From assembly GCA_963793005.1 (NCBI GenBank), contig CAWBYP010000002.1:248001-312000 (forward strand): a stretch of 64,000 bases of DNA. Reading direction: 5' to 3'. This stretch comes from RPQJ01 sp963793005. Its GTDB lineage: Bacteria > Pseudomonadota > Gammaproteobacteria > Steroidobacterales > Steroidobacteraceae. Both the position numbers and the translations under genes were made by a program. This document shows positions 7,994-16,532 of this stretch, piece after piece (the first letter of the stretch is position 1; each line of letters starts with the position of its first letter). The notes under the pieces were generated by a model. The model made no database searches and was not told where the DNA came from. It worked only from the letters and a program-made list of their open reading frames with translations.

Positions 7994-9124
7994 GTGAAGC
8001 GGTACATTCCCGTGTCCAGGGTGGAAGGCAAGGCCTCGCGACAGGCGCATTGCGACCTTCCGGACGGCACCTTCGAGCGCGAGATGAGCAAGGAAGGGTT
8101 CTTCGGCCCCGCCGCGTTCTTCCATCACCGCCATCCGCCGACCGGGTGGACTGAGTTCACCGGGCCGCTGCAGCCGCGTGCCTTCGACCTTGTCCGGCTC
8201 GCGACCGGTGCGACAAGCCCCTGGTCTGCGCACGAAGTCCTCCGAAACGCGCACTGCCGCATCCGCTTCTGGCGCCTGGCCGCCAGCATGGATCGGCTGG
8301 CCCGCAACGCCGACGGCGACGACCTGCTGTTCGTGCACTCGGGCCATGGCGACCTCTACTGCGATTTCGGACACTTGCGCATCGAGGCCGGCGACTACGT
8401 GGTCGTGCCGCGCGGCACGATGTGGCGCATCGACTGTGCTGCGCCAATGGACCTGTTGCTGGTCGAGGCGACCAACTCGAGCTACATGCTCCCGGACAAG
8501 GGCCTGGTCGGGAACCACGCGATCTTCGACCCTGCGCTGCTTGATGCACCAGAGATCGACGCTGCGTTCACGGCCCAGCAGGCGGCGTCGCGCCCCTGGC
8601 TGGTCGAGGTCAAGCGCCGTGGCCAGGTGTCGCTGATCACTTATCCGTTCAATCCGCTGGATGCCGTCGGCTGGCACGGCGAGCTCTCGGTCGTGCGCAT
8701 CAACGTCCGGCATTTCCGGCCGCTGATGAGCCATCGTTACCACCTGCCGCCCTCGGCGCACACGACGTTCATGGCCAACCGGTTCGTGGTATGCACCTTC
8801 GTGCCACGACCGTTCGAGACCGACCCGGGGGCGCTGAAGGTGCCGTTCTTCCACAACAACGACGACTACGACGAGGTGCTGTTCTATCACGCTGGTGATT
8901 TCTTCAGCCGTGACAACATCCACCCCGGAATGCTGACCTTCCACCCGGGTGGTTTCACGCACGGGCCGCATCCGAAGGCGCTCAAGCGAATGCTGAAGCA
9001 GGAGAAGCCCGCCACCGACGAAGTCGCGGTGATGATCGACACGCGCGATCCACTCGACGTCGCCGCGGCCGCGAGCGGCGTGGAGTGGAATGAATACGTG
9101 CAGAGCTGGAAGACCGCGCCATGA
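7994..9124 (+). CDS. hmgA: Homogentisate 1,2-dioxygenase, short form
   Basis: The 376-residue protein belongs to the homogentisate dioxygenase cupin family, which opens the homogentisate ring to maleylacetoacetate using Fe(II). Likely metal ligands are in FFHNNDDYDEVLFYH (His and Glu) and in GGFTHGPHPKA (His). It is about 60 residues shorter than the roughly 440-residue enzymes of Pseudomonas and animals, as in a divergent bacterial subfamily. An AGGGGACATCA ribosome site precedes the ATG. The last 4 bp overlap fahA (ATGA), implying coupled translation and supporting the pathway assignment. Confidence 0.9.
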   Translation: MKRYIPVSRVEGKASRQAHCDLPDGTFEREMSKEGFFGPAAFFHHRHPPTGWTEFTGPLQPRAFDLVRLATGATSPWSAHEVLRNAHCRIRFWRLAASMDRLARNADGDDLLFVHSGHGDLYCDFGHLRIEAGDYVVVPRGTMWRIDCAAPMDLLLVEATNSSYMLPDKGLVGNHAIFDPALLDAPEIDAAFTAQQAASRPWLVEVKRRGQVSLITYPFNPLDAVGWHGELSVVRINVRHFRPLMSHRYHLPPSAHTTFMANRFVVCTFVPRPFETDPGALKVPFFHNNDDYDEVLFYHAGDFFSRDNIHPGMLTFHPGGFTHGPHPKALKRMLKQEKPATDEVAVMIDTRDPLDVAAAASGVEWNEYVQSWKTAP

Positions 9125-10104
9125 AGCTCGCCACGCTCGCGAACGGCACGCGTGACGGACAGCTGGTGGTCGTCAGCCGCGACCTCGAGCGCGCAATGCC
9201 GGTGCCGCGCGTGGCACCGACGCTTCAGCAGGCGCTGGACCGCTGGTTCGAACTCGCGCCGCTGCTGCAGCAGGCGGCCGACGATCTCGAGGCGGGGCGC
9301 GCGACCGGCAGCATGCCGTTCGAGGCGGCAAAAGCGCTCGCGCCGCTGCCGCGCGCGCACCACTGGGTGGACGGCTCCGCCTACGTCAATCACGTCGAGC
9401 TGGTGCGCAAGGCTCGCGGCGCAGTAATGCCGCCGAGCTTCTGGACCGATCCGCTGGTCTACCAGGGAGGTTCGGACGACTTCATACCACCCACCGGCGA
9501 TGCGCCGTTTCCCAGCGAGGAATTCGGCATCGACTTCGAGGCGGAGGTTGCCGTCGTCACCGACGATGTCTCGATCGGCACGGGTGCCGAGCAGGCACGC
9601 TCGCACATAAAGCTCGTGATGCTGGTCAACGACTGGTCGCTCAGGAACCTGATCCCGGGCGAGCTCGGCAAGGGTTTCGGCTTCTACCAGTCGAAGCCCG
9701 CCACCTCGTTCTCGCCGGTCGCCGTCACTCCGGATGAACTCGGCGACGCCTGGGACGGCGGAAAGGTGCTGCTGCCGCTGGTGTCGCACGTGAACGGGCA
9801 GCTGTTCGGGCGGCCCAACGCCGGCGTGGACATGACTTTCGACTTCCCGCGCCTGATCGAGCACGTGACACGCACGCGGCGGCTTGGTGCCGGCGCTATC
9901 GTCGGATCCGGCACGGTATCCAACTACGATCGCTCGCTTGGCTCGTCCTGCATCGCCGAGCGGCGGATGCTGGAGCAGATCGAGCAGGGCAAGCCGGCCA
10001 CCCCGTTTCTGCAGTTCGGTGACCGGGTGAGGATCGAGATGCGCTCCGCCGACGGTACGAGCATTTTCGGCGCCATCGACCAGCGGGTCGTGCCGACGGC
10101 CTGA
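9121..10104 (+). CDS. fahA: Fumarylacetoacetase / fumarylacetoacetate hydrolase
   Basis: This 327-residue FAH-family hydrolase has an N-terminal cap region (about 1-80) and the catalytic beta-roll. Acidic metal ligands are visible in the EEFGIDFEAEVAVVTDD segment, and LVNDWSLRN and SPVAVTPDELG match the family. The family cleaves fumarylacetoacetate to fumarate and acetoacetate, the last step of tyrosine breakdown; FAH-fold enzymes also act on other beta-diketo acids, but location directly after hmgA makes this function likely. A maleylacetoacetate isomerase gene, needed between the two steps unless glutathione-independent, is not in the window. Confidence 0.9.
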   Translation: MKLATLANGTRDGQLVVVSRDLERAMPVPRVAPTLQQALDRWFELAPLLQQAADDLEAGRATGSMPFEAAKALAPLPRAHHWVDGSAYVNHVELVRKARGAVMPPSFWTDPLVYQGGSDDFIPPTGDAPFPSEEFGIDFEAEVAVVTDDVSIGTGAEQARSHIKLVMLVNDWSLRNLIPGELGKGFGFYQSKPATSFSPVAVTPDELGDAWDGGKVLLPLVSHVNGQLFGRPNAGVDMTFDFPRLIEHVTRTRRLGAGAIVGSGTVSNYDRSLGSSCIAERRMLEQIEQGKPATPFLQFGDRVRIEMRSADGTSIFGAIDQRVVPTA

Positions 10105-10126
10105 TGCCCGTGCGACAATCGCCGGG

Positions 10127-11320
10127 ATGATATTCGCCAACCTCGAGCAACTGCCGCCGGACCCGATTCTGGGGGTCAGCGCGGCTTTCCGTGCCGATCC
10201 GTCACCGGACAAGATCGACCTCGGTGTCGGCGTATACCGGGACGAGAAGGGCGAGACGCCGGTCCCGGCCGCAGTGCGCGAGGCCGAGCGGGCGATGCTG
10301 GCGGCCCAGCGCACCAAGACCTACGTCGGCCCGGCCGGCAACCTGGAGTTCAACCGGCTCATCGTCGAGTTGGCGCTCGGGCCGGTCGCGGCCGGCCTGC
10401 GCGAGCGCACGGCCACCATCCAGACGGTCGGTGGTTGCGGTGCGCTCAGGCTGGGCGCGGAGCTCATCAACGCCTCGCGGCCCGGCTCCATGATGCACGT
10501 GAGCGACCCGACCTGGGCCAACCACGAGCCGCTGCTCGGCAGTTCGGGCCTCAAGCTCGCACGCTATCCGTACTACGATCCGGCCACGCGCAGCGTCTCG
10601 TTCGAGGCAATGCGCGATCATGTCGCGGGCTTGCCGACGGGATCGATTGTGCTGCTGCACGGCTGCTGCCACAACCCGACAGGCGCCGACTTGAGTCCCG
10701 GGGAGTGGCAGGCACTGGGCGACGTGATCGAGTCGCGCGGGCTCGTGCCATTCGTGGACCTGGCCTACCAGGGATTCGGCGATGACGTAGAAGCAGACGT
10801 CTTCGGGCTTCGGTACCTTGCGACACGTGTCCCGCAGATGCTGCTGGCCGTCTCGTGCTCCAAGAATTTCGGCCTGTATCGCGAGCGAACCGGGGCGCTG
10901 GCAATCGTGGCCAGCACCCCGGCAATCGCCGGCGCGATCGCGACGCACCAGGCACGTACGGCCCGCCGCATGTACTCGATGCCACCTGACCACGGTGCCG
11001 CCGCCGTGGCCTGGCTGCTCGCTGATCCACAGCTGCGTGCCGGCTGGCTCGCCGAACTGGCCGAAATAGTGGGGCGCATGAAGTACCTGAGGGCATTGCT
11101 CGCCGCACGGCTCAGCACCCGGCGACCGGACCTGGACTTCACCTGGGTCACGAAGCACCGCGGTATGTTCTCGCTGACCGGCCTCGATGCAGCGGCCATC
11201 ACGGACCTGAGGGATCGGCACCACGTGTACCTGCCGCCGGACGGCCGCATCAACGTCGCGGGCGTCAGCGAGGCAAACGTGGATCGCGTGGCCGACAGCC
11301 TTGTCGCGGTCATGCGCTGA
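10127..11320 (+). CDS. tyrB: Aromatic amino acid aminotransferase (class I PLP)
   Basis: The 397-residue protein resembles the aspartate/aromatic aminotransferase Ib subgroup. The start LPPDPILGVSAAF, the motif IDLGVGVYRDEKG, HGCCHNPTGADL and the PLP-lysine motif SCSKNFGLYRERTG are all present. It transaminates tyrosine or phenylalanine with 2-oxoglutarate, giving 4-hydroxyphenylpyruvate, the substrate of the upstream hpd product. Aspartate specificity cannot be excluded from sequence alone. It is 22 bp after fahA and appears to end the operon; rimP has its own leader. Confidence 0.88.
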   Translation: MIFANLEQLPPDPILGVSAAFRADPSPDKIDLGVGVYRDEKGETPVPAAVREAERAMLAAQRTKTYVGPAGNLEFNRLIVELALGPVAAGLRERTATIQTVGGCGALRLGAELINASRPGSMMHVSDPTWANHEPLLGSSGLKLARYPYYDPATRSVSFEAMRDHVAGLPTGSIVLLHGCCHNPTGADLSPGEWQALGDVIESRGLVPFVDLAYQGFGDDVEADVFGLRYLATRVPQMLLAVSCSKNFGLYRERTGALAIVASTPAIAGAIATHQARTARRMYSMPPDHGAAAVAWLLADPQLRAGWLAELAEIVGRMKYLRALLAARLSTRRPDLDFTWVTKHRGMFSLTGLDAAAITDLRDRHHVYLPPDGRINVAGVSEANVDRVADSLVAVMR

Positions 11321-11358
11321 CCCGTCCGCCGGCGGACTAGCCGCAGCCGTGTGGTTCC

Positions 11359-11366
11359 TATAGAAT
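11359..11366 (+). promoter_or_regulatory. Candidate -10 box for the rimP-nusA-infB operon
   Basis: TATAGAAT is followed by a C/G-rich discriminator, at the start of a 230-base leader before rimP. No strong -35 is visible at 16-18 bp upstream. Position and discriminator fit a growth-rate-regulated promoter. Confidence 0.3.
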
Positions 11367-11478
11367 CCCCCGGTCCTGGAGCCGGACGCCATTGCAAGTC
11401 ATTGATTGGCGGCGGTTCCTGGCCGAGCAGGCGGGTCCCGGAATGGGGCGTGCCGGTCCGGCGGGAGATTCGCCTGAG

Positions 11479-11502
11479 AAATCCCCCTGAGCGGGGATTT
11501 TT
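11479..11502 (+). terminator. Leader terminator 1 before rimP
   Basis: Arms AAATCCCC (11479-11486) and GGGGATTT (11493-11500) enclose a six-base loop, followed directly by T residues. This is a standard intrinsic terminator lying inside the leader, more than 90 bases before rimP. It may end aminotransferase-operon transcription or act as an attenuator. Confidence 0.75.
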
Positions 11503-11544
11503 CGTTTGCGGCGGACGGTCATGTCGTCCGGCCGCGAAGAAACG

Positions 11545-11566
11545 AATGGGCCGCCGGCCCATTTTT
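11545..11566 (+). terminator. Leader terminator 2 before rimP
   Basis: Arms AATGGGCC (11545-11552) and GGCCCATT (11556-11563) with a three-base loop run into TTTT. It sits only 27 bases before the rimP ATG, so any transcript of rimP-nusA-infB must read through it. Premature-terminator leaders at rimP have been described in enterobacteria; this one appears analogous by position, not by sequence. Confidence 0.75.
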
Positions 11567-11592
11567 TGTTTCTGTGCTGCGCGATTGGAAAA

Positions 11593-12042
11593 ATGCAGAG
11601 GGAAATGCTGACGGCATTGCTGCAGCCGGTGGTCGAGGAACTCGGCTACTCGTTGTGGGAGATCGAGTGCTCGCCGGGAAAGGGCAGCGGGCTCGTGCGG
11701 CTGTACCTGGACGCTGAGGCCGGGATTACGGTCGAAGACTGCGCGCGGGTGAGTCGCGCGGTGAGCGAGGTGCTCGACGCGGAGGACCCGATCCCCGGTG
11801 AGTACACGCTGGAGGTTTCGTCGCCGGGGCTTGAGCGTCCGCTCCGGACTGCGGGGCACTTCGGCAGGTTCGTGGGTGAGACGGTGTTCGTCGAACTGGC
11901 GCAACCGCAGGATGGGCGCAGACGGTTCCTGGGACTGCTCGCCGCGGCGGACGCGACGACGATCGAAGTTGAGGTAGACGGGCAGCGGCACGTGTTGCCG
12001 GTGTCCGGAATTCGCAAGGCGCACCTGGCGCCGCAGGCCTGA
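11593..12042 (+). CDS. rimP: Ribosome maturation factor RimP
   Basis: RimP (149 residues) assists 30S subunit maturation. The N-terminal domain begins LTALLQPVVEELGYSLWEIE and continues with LVRLYLDAEAGITVEDCARVS; the central motif is YTLEVSSPGLERPL, followed by the Sm-like C-terminal domain. ATG at 11593 was chosen because homologues start here and because a longer frame would run through terminator 2. It is the first gene of rimP-nusA-infB-rbfA-truB and is 28 bp before nusA. Confidence 0.95.
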   Translation: MQREMLTALLQPVVEELGYSLWEIECSPGKGSGLVRLYLDAEAGITVEDCARVSRAVSEVLDAEDPIPGEYTLEVSSPGLERPLRTAGHFGRFVGETVFVELAQPQDGRRRFLGLLAAADATTIEVEVDGQRHVLPVSGIRKAHLAPQA

Positions 12043-12070
12043 ACCCCGCGTGGCGGGAGGACGAGAAGAG

Positions 12071-13573
12071 ATGAACAAAGAAATCCTGATGGTTGTCGAT
12101 GCGGTCTCCAACGAGAAGGGCGTCGACAAGGAAATCATCTTCGAGGCGCTCGAAGCAGCACTCGCGTCGGCCACGCGCAAGAAATACGGCGATGACATCG
12201 ACGTTCGCGTCGCGATCAATCGCAAGAGCGGCGACTACGACACCTATCAGCGATGGAAGGTATTCGCGGACGATTCGACCGAGCTCGAATTCCCCGAGAA
12301 GGAACTACGCCTCGAGGATGGCCTGGACGTCTCGCCGGACGCGGAGCCAGGTGGCTACGTGGAAGTGCCGCTCGAGTCGGTCGCCTTCGGCCGCATCGCC
12401 GCCCAGACTGCCAAGCAGGTCATTGTGCAGAAGGTGCGCGAGGCCGAGCGCGCGCAGGTGGTCGAGCAGTACAACGACCGGGTCGGTACCCTGGTGTCGG
12501 GCCTGGTCAAGCGCGTCGACCGCAACGGGATATTCGTCGACCTGGGCGGCAATGCCGAGGGCTTCATCCCGCGCGAGTGCATGATTCCGCGCGAGCCGGT
12601 GCGCACCCAGGACCGCATAAAGGCCTTCCTCAAGGAAGTACGTTCCGAGCCGCGCGGCCCGCAGCTGTTCCTGTCGCGCACTGCGCCCGAATTCCTGATC
12701 GAACTGTTCAAGCTCGAGGTGCCCGAGGTCGGCCAGGGCCTGATCGACATCCTCGGTGCGGCCCGTGACTCGGGCGCGCGAGCCAAGATTGCGGTGCGCA
12801 GCAACGATGCGCGCATCGACCCGGTCGGCGCCTGTGTCGGCATGCGCGGTTCGCGGGTGCAGGCGGTTTCCAACGAAATCGCCGGCGAGCGTGTGGACAT
12901 CATCCCATTCGACGAAAATCCGGCCCAGTTCGTCATCAATGCGATGGCGCCGGCCGAAGTGAGCTCGATCGTCGTGGACGAAGACGCCCACAGCATGGAC
13001 ATCGCGGTCGCCGAGGAAAAGCTGTCGCAGGCGATCGGTCGCGGTGGCCAGAACATCCGGCTCGCGAGCGAGCTGACCGGCTGGAAGCTCAACATCATGA
13101 GCGAGCAGGCGGCCGAGGAAAAGAGCGAGTCGGAGCAGGGCGTGCTGCGCGAGCTGTTCATGAAGCAGCTCGACGTGGATGACGACGTCGCCGCGATCCT
13201 GGTGCAGGAGGGTTTCTCGAGCATCGAGGAAATCGCCTATGTGCCTCAGGGTGAGCTTGCAGGCATCGAGGAATTCGACGAGACGATGATCCAGGAGTTG
13301 CGCAGCCGCGCCCGGGACGTGCTGCTTACGCAGGCGATCGCCAGCGAGGAAACCATCGAGTCCGCCGAGCCCGCGCAGGACCTGCTCGAGGTCGAAGGCA
13401 TGGACGAGGAACTGGCTGGTGAACTCGCCCGGCACGGCATCGTGACTCGCGAGGACCTCGCTGAGCAGTCAGTGGACGAACTCGGCGAGATCTCGACGCT
13501 CGATCCGCAGCGTGCGGGCGAGTTGATTCTTGCTGCACGCAAGCACTGGTTCGAACAGGCGCAGCAGGCGTGA
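12071..13573 (+). CDS. nusA: Transcription termination/antitermination factor NusA
   Basis: NusA (500 residues) binds RNA polymerase and controls pausing, termination and antitermination. The N-terminal domain begins MNKEILMVVDAVSNEKGV; the S1 domain is at about 130-200, two KH domains at about 205-345 (with VGACVGMRGSRVQ and AIGRGGQNIRLAS), and two acidic C-terminal helix-hairpin-helix repeats end the protein at about 350-495. Start ATG 12071 follows GGGAGGACGAG. NusA is a known autoregulator of its operon in E. coli, relevant to the two leader terminators here. Confidence 0.97.
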   Translation: MNKEILMVVDAVSNEKGVDKEIIFEALEAALASATRKKYGDDIDVRVAINRKSGDYDTYQRWKVFADDSTELEFPEKELRLEDGLDVSPDAEPGGYVEVPLESVAFGRIAAQTAKQVIVQKVREAERAQVVEQYNDRVGTLVSGLVKRVDRNGIFVDLGGNAEGFIPRECMIPREPVRTQDRIKAFLKEVRSEPRGPQLFLSRTAPEFLIELFKLEVPEVGQGLIDILGAARDSGARAKIAVRSNDARIDPVGACVGMRGSRVQAVSNEIAGERVDIIPFDENPAQFVINAMAPAEVSSIVVDEDAHSMDIAVAEEKLSQAIGRGGQNIRLASELTGWKLNIMSEQAAEEKSESEQGVLRELFMKQLDVDDDVAAILVQEGFSSIEEIAYVPQGELAGIEEFDETMIQELRSRARDVLLTQAIASEETIESAEPAQDLLEVEGMDEELAGELARHGIVTREDLAEQSVDELGEISTLDPQRAGELILAARKHWFEQAQQA

Positions 13574-13586
13574 TCGGAGGTACCCA

Positions 13587-16121
13587 ATGGCGGAAGTGAC
13601 TGTCAGTCAGTTTGCCGAGGTCCTCAAGGTCCCGGTCGACAAGCTAATCACCCAGCTCGACGAGGCTGGTATCAAGGTATCGGGCGCCGATGACGTCATC
13701 AGCGACGAGGCCAAGATGGAACTGCTCACCCACCTGCGCCGTGCCCATGGCCGGCAGGAAGATACGGCGGCACCGCGCAAGATCACCCTCAAGCGCAAGG
13801 CGCAGCAGGAGATCAAGGTCGCTTCCGTGCAGGGCCGGGCGCGCACGGTATCGGTCGAGGTGCGCGCAAAGAAGACCTACCTGAATCGCACCGTGCTCGA
13901 GGAAGAGCAGCGGCAGCGCCAGGAGGAAATCGACCGCCAGCGGCAGTCGGAAGACGCCGTGCGGCTGGAGGCCGAGCGCAAGGAATTCGAGCAGCGCGAC
14001 GCCGATCGCCTCGAGCGCGAGCGCCTGGAGCAGGAAGCGAACCAGCAGGCCGAGGAAGAGGCGCGGGTACGCGCCGCCGAGGAATCGGCCCGGCAGAGCG
14101 AGACGCGCGACCGGGAGCGCGCCGAGCGCGAGCGAACCGAAGTGAAGCACCGCGAGGCGCCGCCGCCGCGTGCGCCGCACGCGCCCAAGGCCCGTGTGAC
14201 GGAAAATGCCGACGCTGGCAAGGGACCGGCGACCAAGTACGGACGCAAGGAACTTCACGTGGCGGGCGACGCCAGCGCGCGATTCAAGAAGCGCCAGCAG
14301 GCCGGCCGCCACCGCCGCACCGTGCACGTAAGCATGGATACACGGCACGGCTTCGAACTGCCCACCGCGCCGGTGAAGCGCGAAGTCCAGATTCCCGAGA
14401 CCATCACGGTCGGTGAACTTGCCAACCGCATGGCGGTCAAGGCCAACGAAGTCATCAAGACGATGATGAAGATGGGCGTGATGGCCACCATCAACCAGCC
14501 CATCGACCAGGATACCGCCCAGCTCGTGGTCGAGGAATTCGGCCATTCGGTGATCCGGCTCAAGGAAAACGCCCTCGAGGACCAGTTGCTTGCGGATGCC
14601 AACGACGCCGCTGCGCTGCCCCGGGCGCCGGTAGTGACCATCATGGGTCACGTCGACCACGGCAAGACCTCGCTGCTCGACCACATCCGCCGCGCCAAGG
14701 TAGCCGCGGGCGAGGCCGGCGGCATCACCCAGCACATCGGCGCATACCAGGTCGAGACAGCGAAGGGCCAGATCACCTTCATCGACACGCCAGGTCATGC
14801 GGCGTTCACCTCGATGCGCGCCCGGGGCGCGCACGTCACCGACATCGTCGTGCTGGTGGTGGCCGCAGACGACGGCGTCATGCCGCAGACCATCGAGGCG
14901 ATTGAGCATGCCCGCGCTGCCAACGTTCCGATCGTGGTCGCGGTCAACAAGATCGACAAGCCGGAGGCGGACCTGGAGCGGGTGCGCAACGACCTCGGCA
15001 AGCAGAACGTGATCCCGGAAGACTGGGGCGGCGACACGATGTTCGTGCCCGTCTCAGCGCGCACCGGCGCGGGCATCGACCAGTTGCTCGAGTCGATCCT
15101 GCTGCAGGCCGAAGTGCTCGACCTGAAGGCGCCGACCGAGGGTCTTGCGGCCGGCGTAGTGCTCGAGTCGAGCATCGAGAAGGGCCGCGGCCCGGTCGCG
15201 ACCGTGCTTGTGAAGCGCGGCACGCTGAAGGCGGGCGACCCGGTCATCGCGGGCCAGGAATTCGGGCGCGTCCGCGCGCTGTTCGACGCCACTGGGAAAC
15301 AGGTCCAGTCCGCCGGCCCATCGATGCCGGTCGCGGTCCTCGGGCTGTCCGACGCGCCGAACGCGGGCGACGACCTGCTGGTCGTCGACAGCGAGCGCAA
15401 GGCACGCGAGGTCGCGCTCTACCGCCAGGGCAAGTACCGTGACGTGCGCCTCGCGGGCGCCACGAAGAAAGTCGAGGACGTGTTCTCGCAGATGGGCGAG
15501 GAGTCCGGCGGCGTGGTCGCGGTCATCGTGAAGGCCGACGTACAGGGCAGCGCCGAGGCGTTGCGTGACTCGCTCGGGAAGCTGTCCACCGATGAAGTCA
15601 GCGTGAAAGTCATCTCGAGCGGCGTGGGCGGCATCACGGAATCGGACGTGACGCTGGCCGCTGCCTCCAAGGCGCGCATCATCGGCTTCAACGTGCGGGC
15701 GGACAGCGCTGCGCGCAGCGCGATGAAGGACGGTGGCGTGGACGTTCGCTACTACAGCGTGATCTACGAGGCGATCGACGACGTGAAGCTGGCCATGACC
15801 GGGCTGCTGAAGCCCGAGATCAAGGAGCAGATCGTCGGCCTCGCCGCGGTCCGCGAGGTGTTCCGCTCGAGCAAGTTCGGCACCGTTGCCGGCTGTCTCG
15901 TGTCCGAAGGGTTCATCAAGCGGGGCAACCCGGTGCGCGTGCTGCGCGACAACGTGGTCATCCACCAGGGCGAACTCGACTCGCTGCGGCGCTTCAAGGA
16001 CGACGCGGGCGAGGTGCGGGCAGGAACCGAGTGCGGCATCGGCGTGCGCAACTACAACGACATCCGCGTGGGCGACCAGATCGAGTGCTTCTCGAGGGTC
16101 GAGATCGCGCGCAGCATGTGA
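13587..16121 (+). CDS. infB: Translation initiation factor IF-2
   Basis: IF-2 (844 residues) is the GTPase that brings initiator tRNA to the 30S subunit. An N-terminal IF2_N domain (about 1-55) is followed by a long charged Glu/Arg/Ala-rich helix (about 95-230) and a second IF2_N-like region (about 280-330). The G domain has G1 GHVDHGKTS, G3 DTPGH and G4 NKID, and domains II-IV follow. The ATG at 13587 has GGAGG 6 bases upstream, and the gene lies 13 bp from nusA. Shorter internal starts (IF2-beta forms) are possible but not obvious. Confidence 0.97.
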   Translation: MAEVTVSQFAEVLKVPVDKLITQLDEAGIKVSGADDVISDEAKMELLTHLRRAHGRQEDTAAPRKITLKRKAQQEIKVASVQGRARTVSVEVRAKKTYLNRTVLEEEQRQRQEEIDRQRQSEDAVRLEAERKEFEQRDADRLERERLEQEANQQAEEEARVRAAEESARQSETRDRERAERERTEVKHREAPPPRAPHAPKARVTENADAGKGPATKYGRKELHVAGDASARFKKRQQAGRHRRTVHVSMDTRHGFELPTAPVKREVQIPETITVGELANRMAVKANEVIKTMMKMGVMATINQPIDQDTAQLVVEEFGHSVIRLKENALEDQLLADANDAAALPRAPVVTIMGHVDHGKTSLLDHIRRAKVAAGEAGGITQHIGAYQVETAKGQITFIDTPGHAAFTSMRARGAHVTDIVVLVVAADDGVMPQTIEAIEHARAANVPIVVAVNKIDKPEADLERVRNDLGKQNVIPEDWGGDTMFVPVSARTGAGIDQLLESILLQAEVLDLKAPTEGLAAGVVLESSIEKGRGPVATVLVKRGTLKAGDPVIAGQEFGRVRALFDATGKQVQSAGPSMPVAVLGLSDAPNAGDDLLVVDSERKAREVALYRQGKYRDVRLAGATKKVEDVFSQMGEESGGVVAVIVKADVQGSAEALRDSLGKLSTDEVSVKVISSGVGGITESDVTLAAASKARIIGFNVRADSAARSAMKDGGVDVRYYSVIYEAIDDVKLAMTGLLKPEIKEQIVGLAAVREVFRSSKFGTVAGCLVSEGFIKRGNPVRVLRDNVVIHQGELDSLRRFKDDAGEVRAGTECGIGVRNYNDIRVGDQIECFSRVEIARSM

Positions 16122-16130
16122 CGCTGGCCC

Positions 16131-16532
16131 ATGCCGCGTGAAGTTCCGCGCGCACGTCGCGTCGCCGAGCAGGTGCAGCGCACCCTTGCGGAAATGCTGC
16201 TGCGTGAGGTGCGCGATCCGCGCTTGAAGCCGCTCACGATCACCCACGTGCGGGTCTCTCCGGACCTGACCCATGCCTGGGTGTACTACACGCTGCTCGC
16301 GGGCGACTCCAGCGATCCGCTGCAGCTGGAGATCCTCACTGACGCGTCGCGCCGGCTGCGCGGGCCGCTGGGCCGCGCGCTGCGGCTGCGCGTCGCTCCC
16401 CACCTGCATTTCCAGCCCGACGAGCAACTCGAGCGCAGCAATCGCCTCGACGACCTGATCACGCGTGCGGTGCGCGACGACAGTGTGCGGCACGTGGAAG
16501 ACGACGGAACCGCCAACGACGGGAAAGAGTGA
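16131..16532 (+). CDS. rbfA: 30S ribosome-binding factor RbfA
   Basis: RbfA (133 residues) is a type II KH-domain protein that binds helix 1 of 16S rRNA during late 30S maturation and cold adaptation. The N-terminus RARRVAEQVQRTLAEMLLRE and the core KPLTITHVRVSPDLTHAWVYY are typical, as is the end of the fold at LRVAPHLHFQPDEQLE. It follows infB by 9 bp and overlaps truB by 4 bp. Confidence 0.95.
   Translation: MPREVPRARRVAEQVQRTLAEMLLREVRDPRLKPLTITHVRVSPDLTHAWVYYTLLAGDSSDPLQLEILTDASRRLRGPLGRALRLRVAPHLHFQPDEQLERSNRLDDLITRAVRDDSVRHVEDDGTANDGKE

Noticed and set aside
7820..8971. A 383-codon open frame antisense to hmgA
   Set aside because: Composition and lack of motifs indicate a GC-driven shadow of hmgA.
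9206..9223. GGTGCC-GGCACC palindrome in fahA similar to the queE palindrome
   Set aside because: The arms are only six bases around a six-base GC centre and lack the A/T flanks; likely chance in GC-rich coding DNA.
11367..11478. A tRNA such as metY or leuU expected before rimP by analogy with E. coli
   Set aside because: No T-arm consensus, CCA end or cloverleaf could be found in this leader segment.
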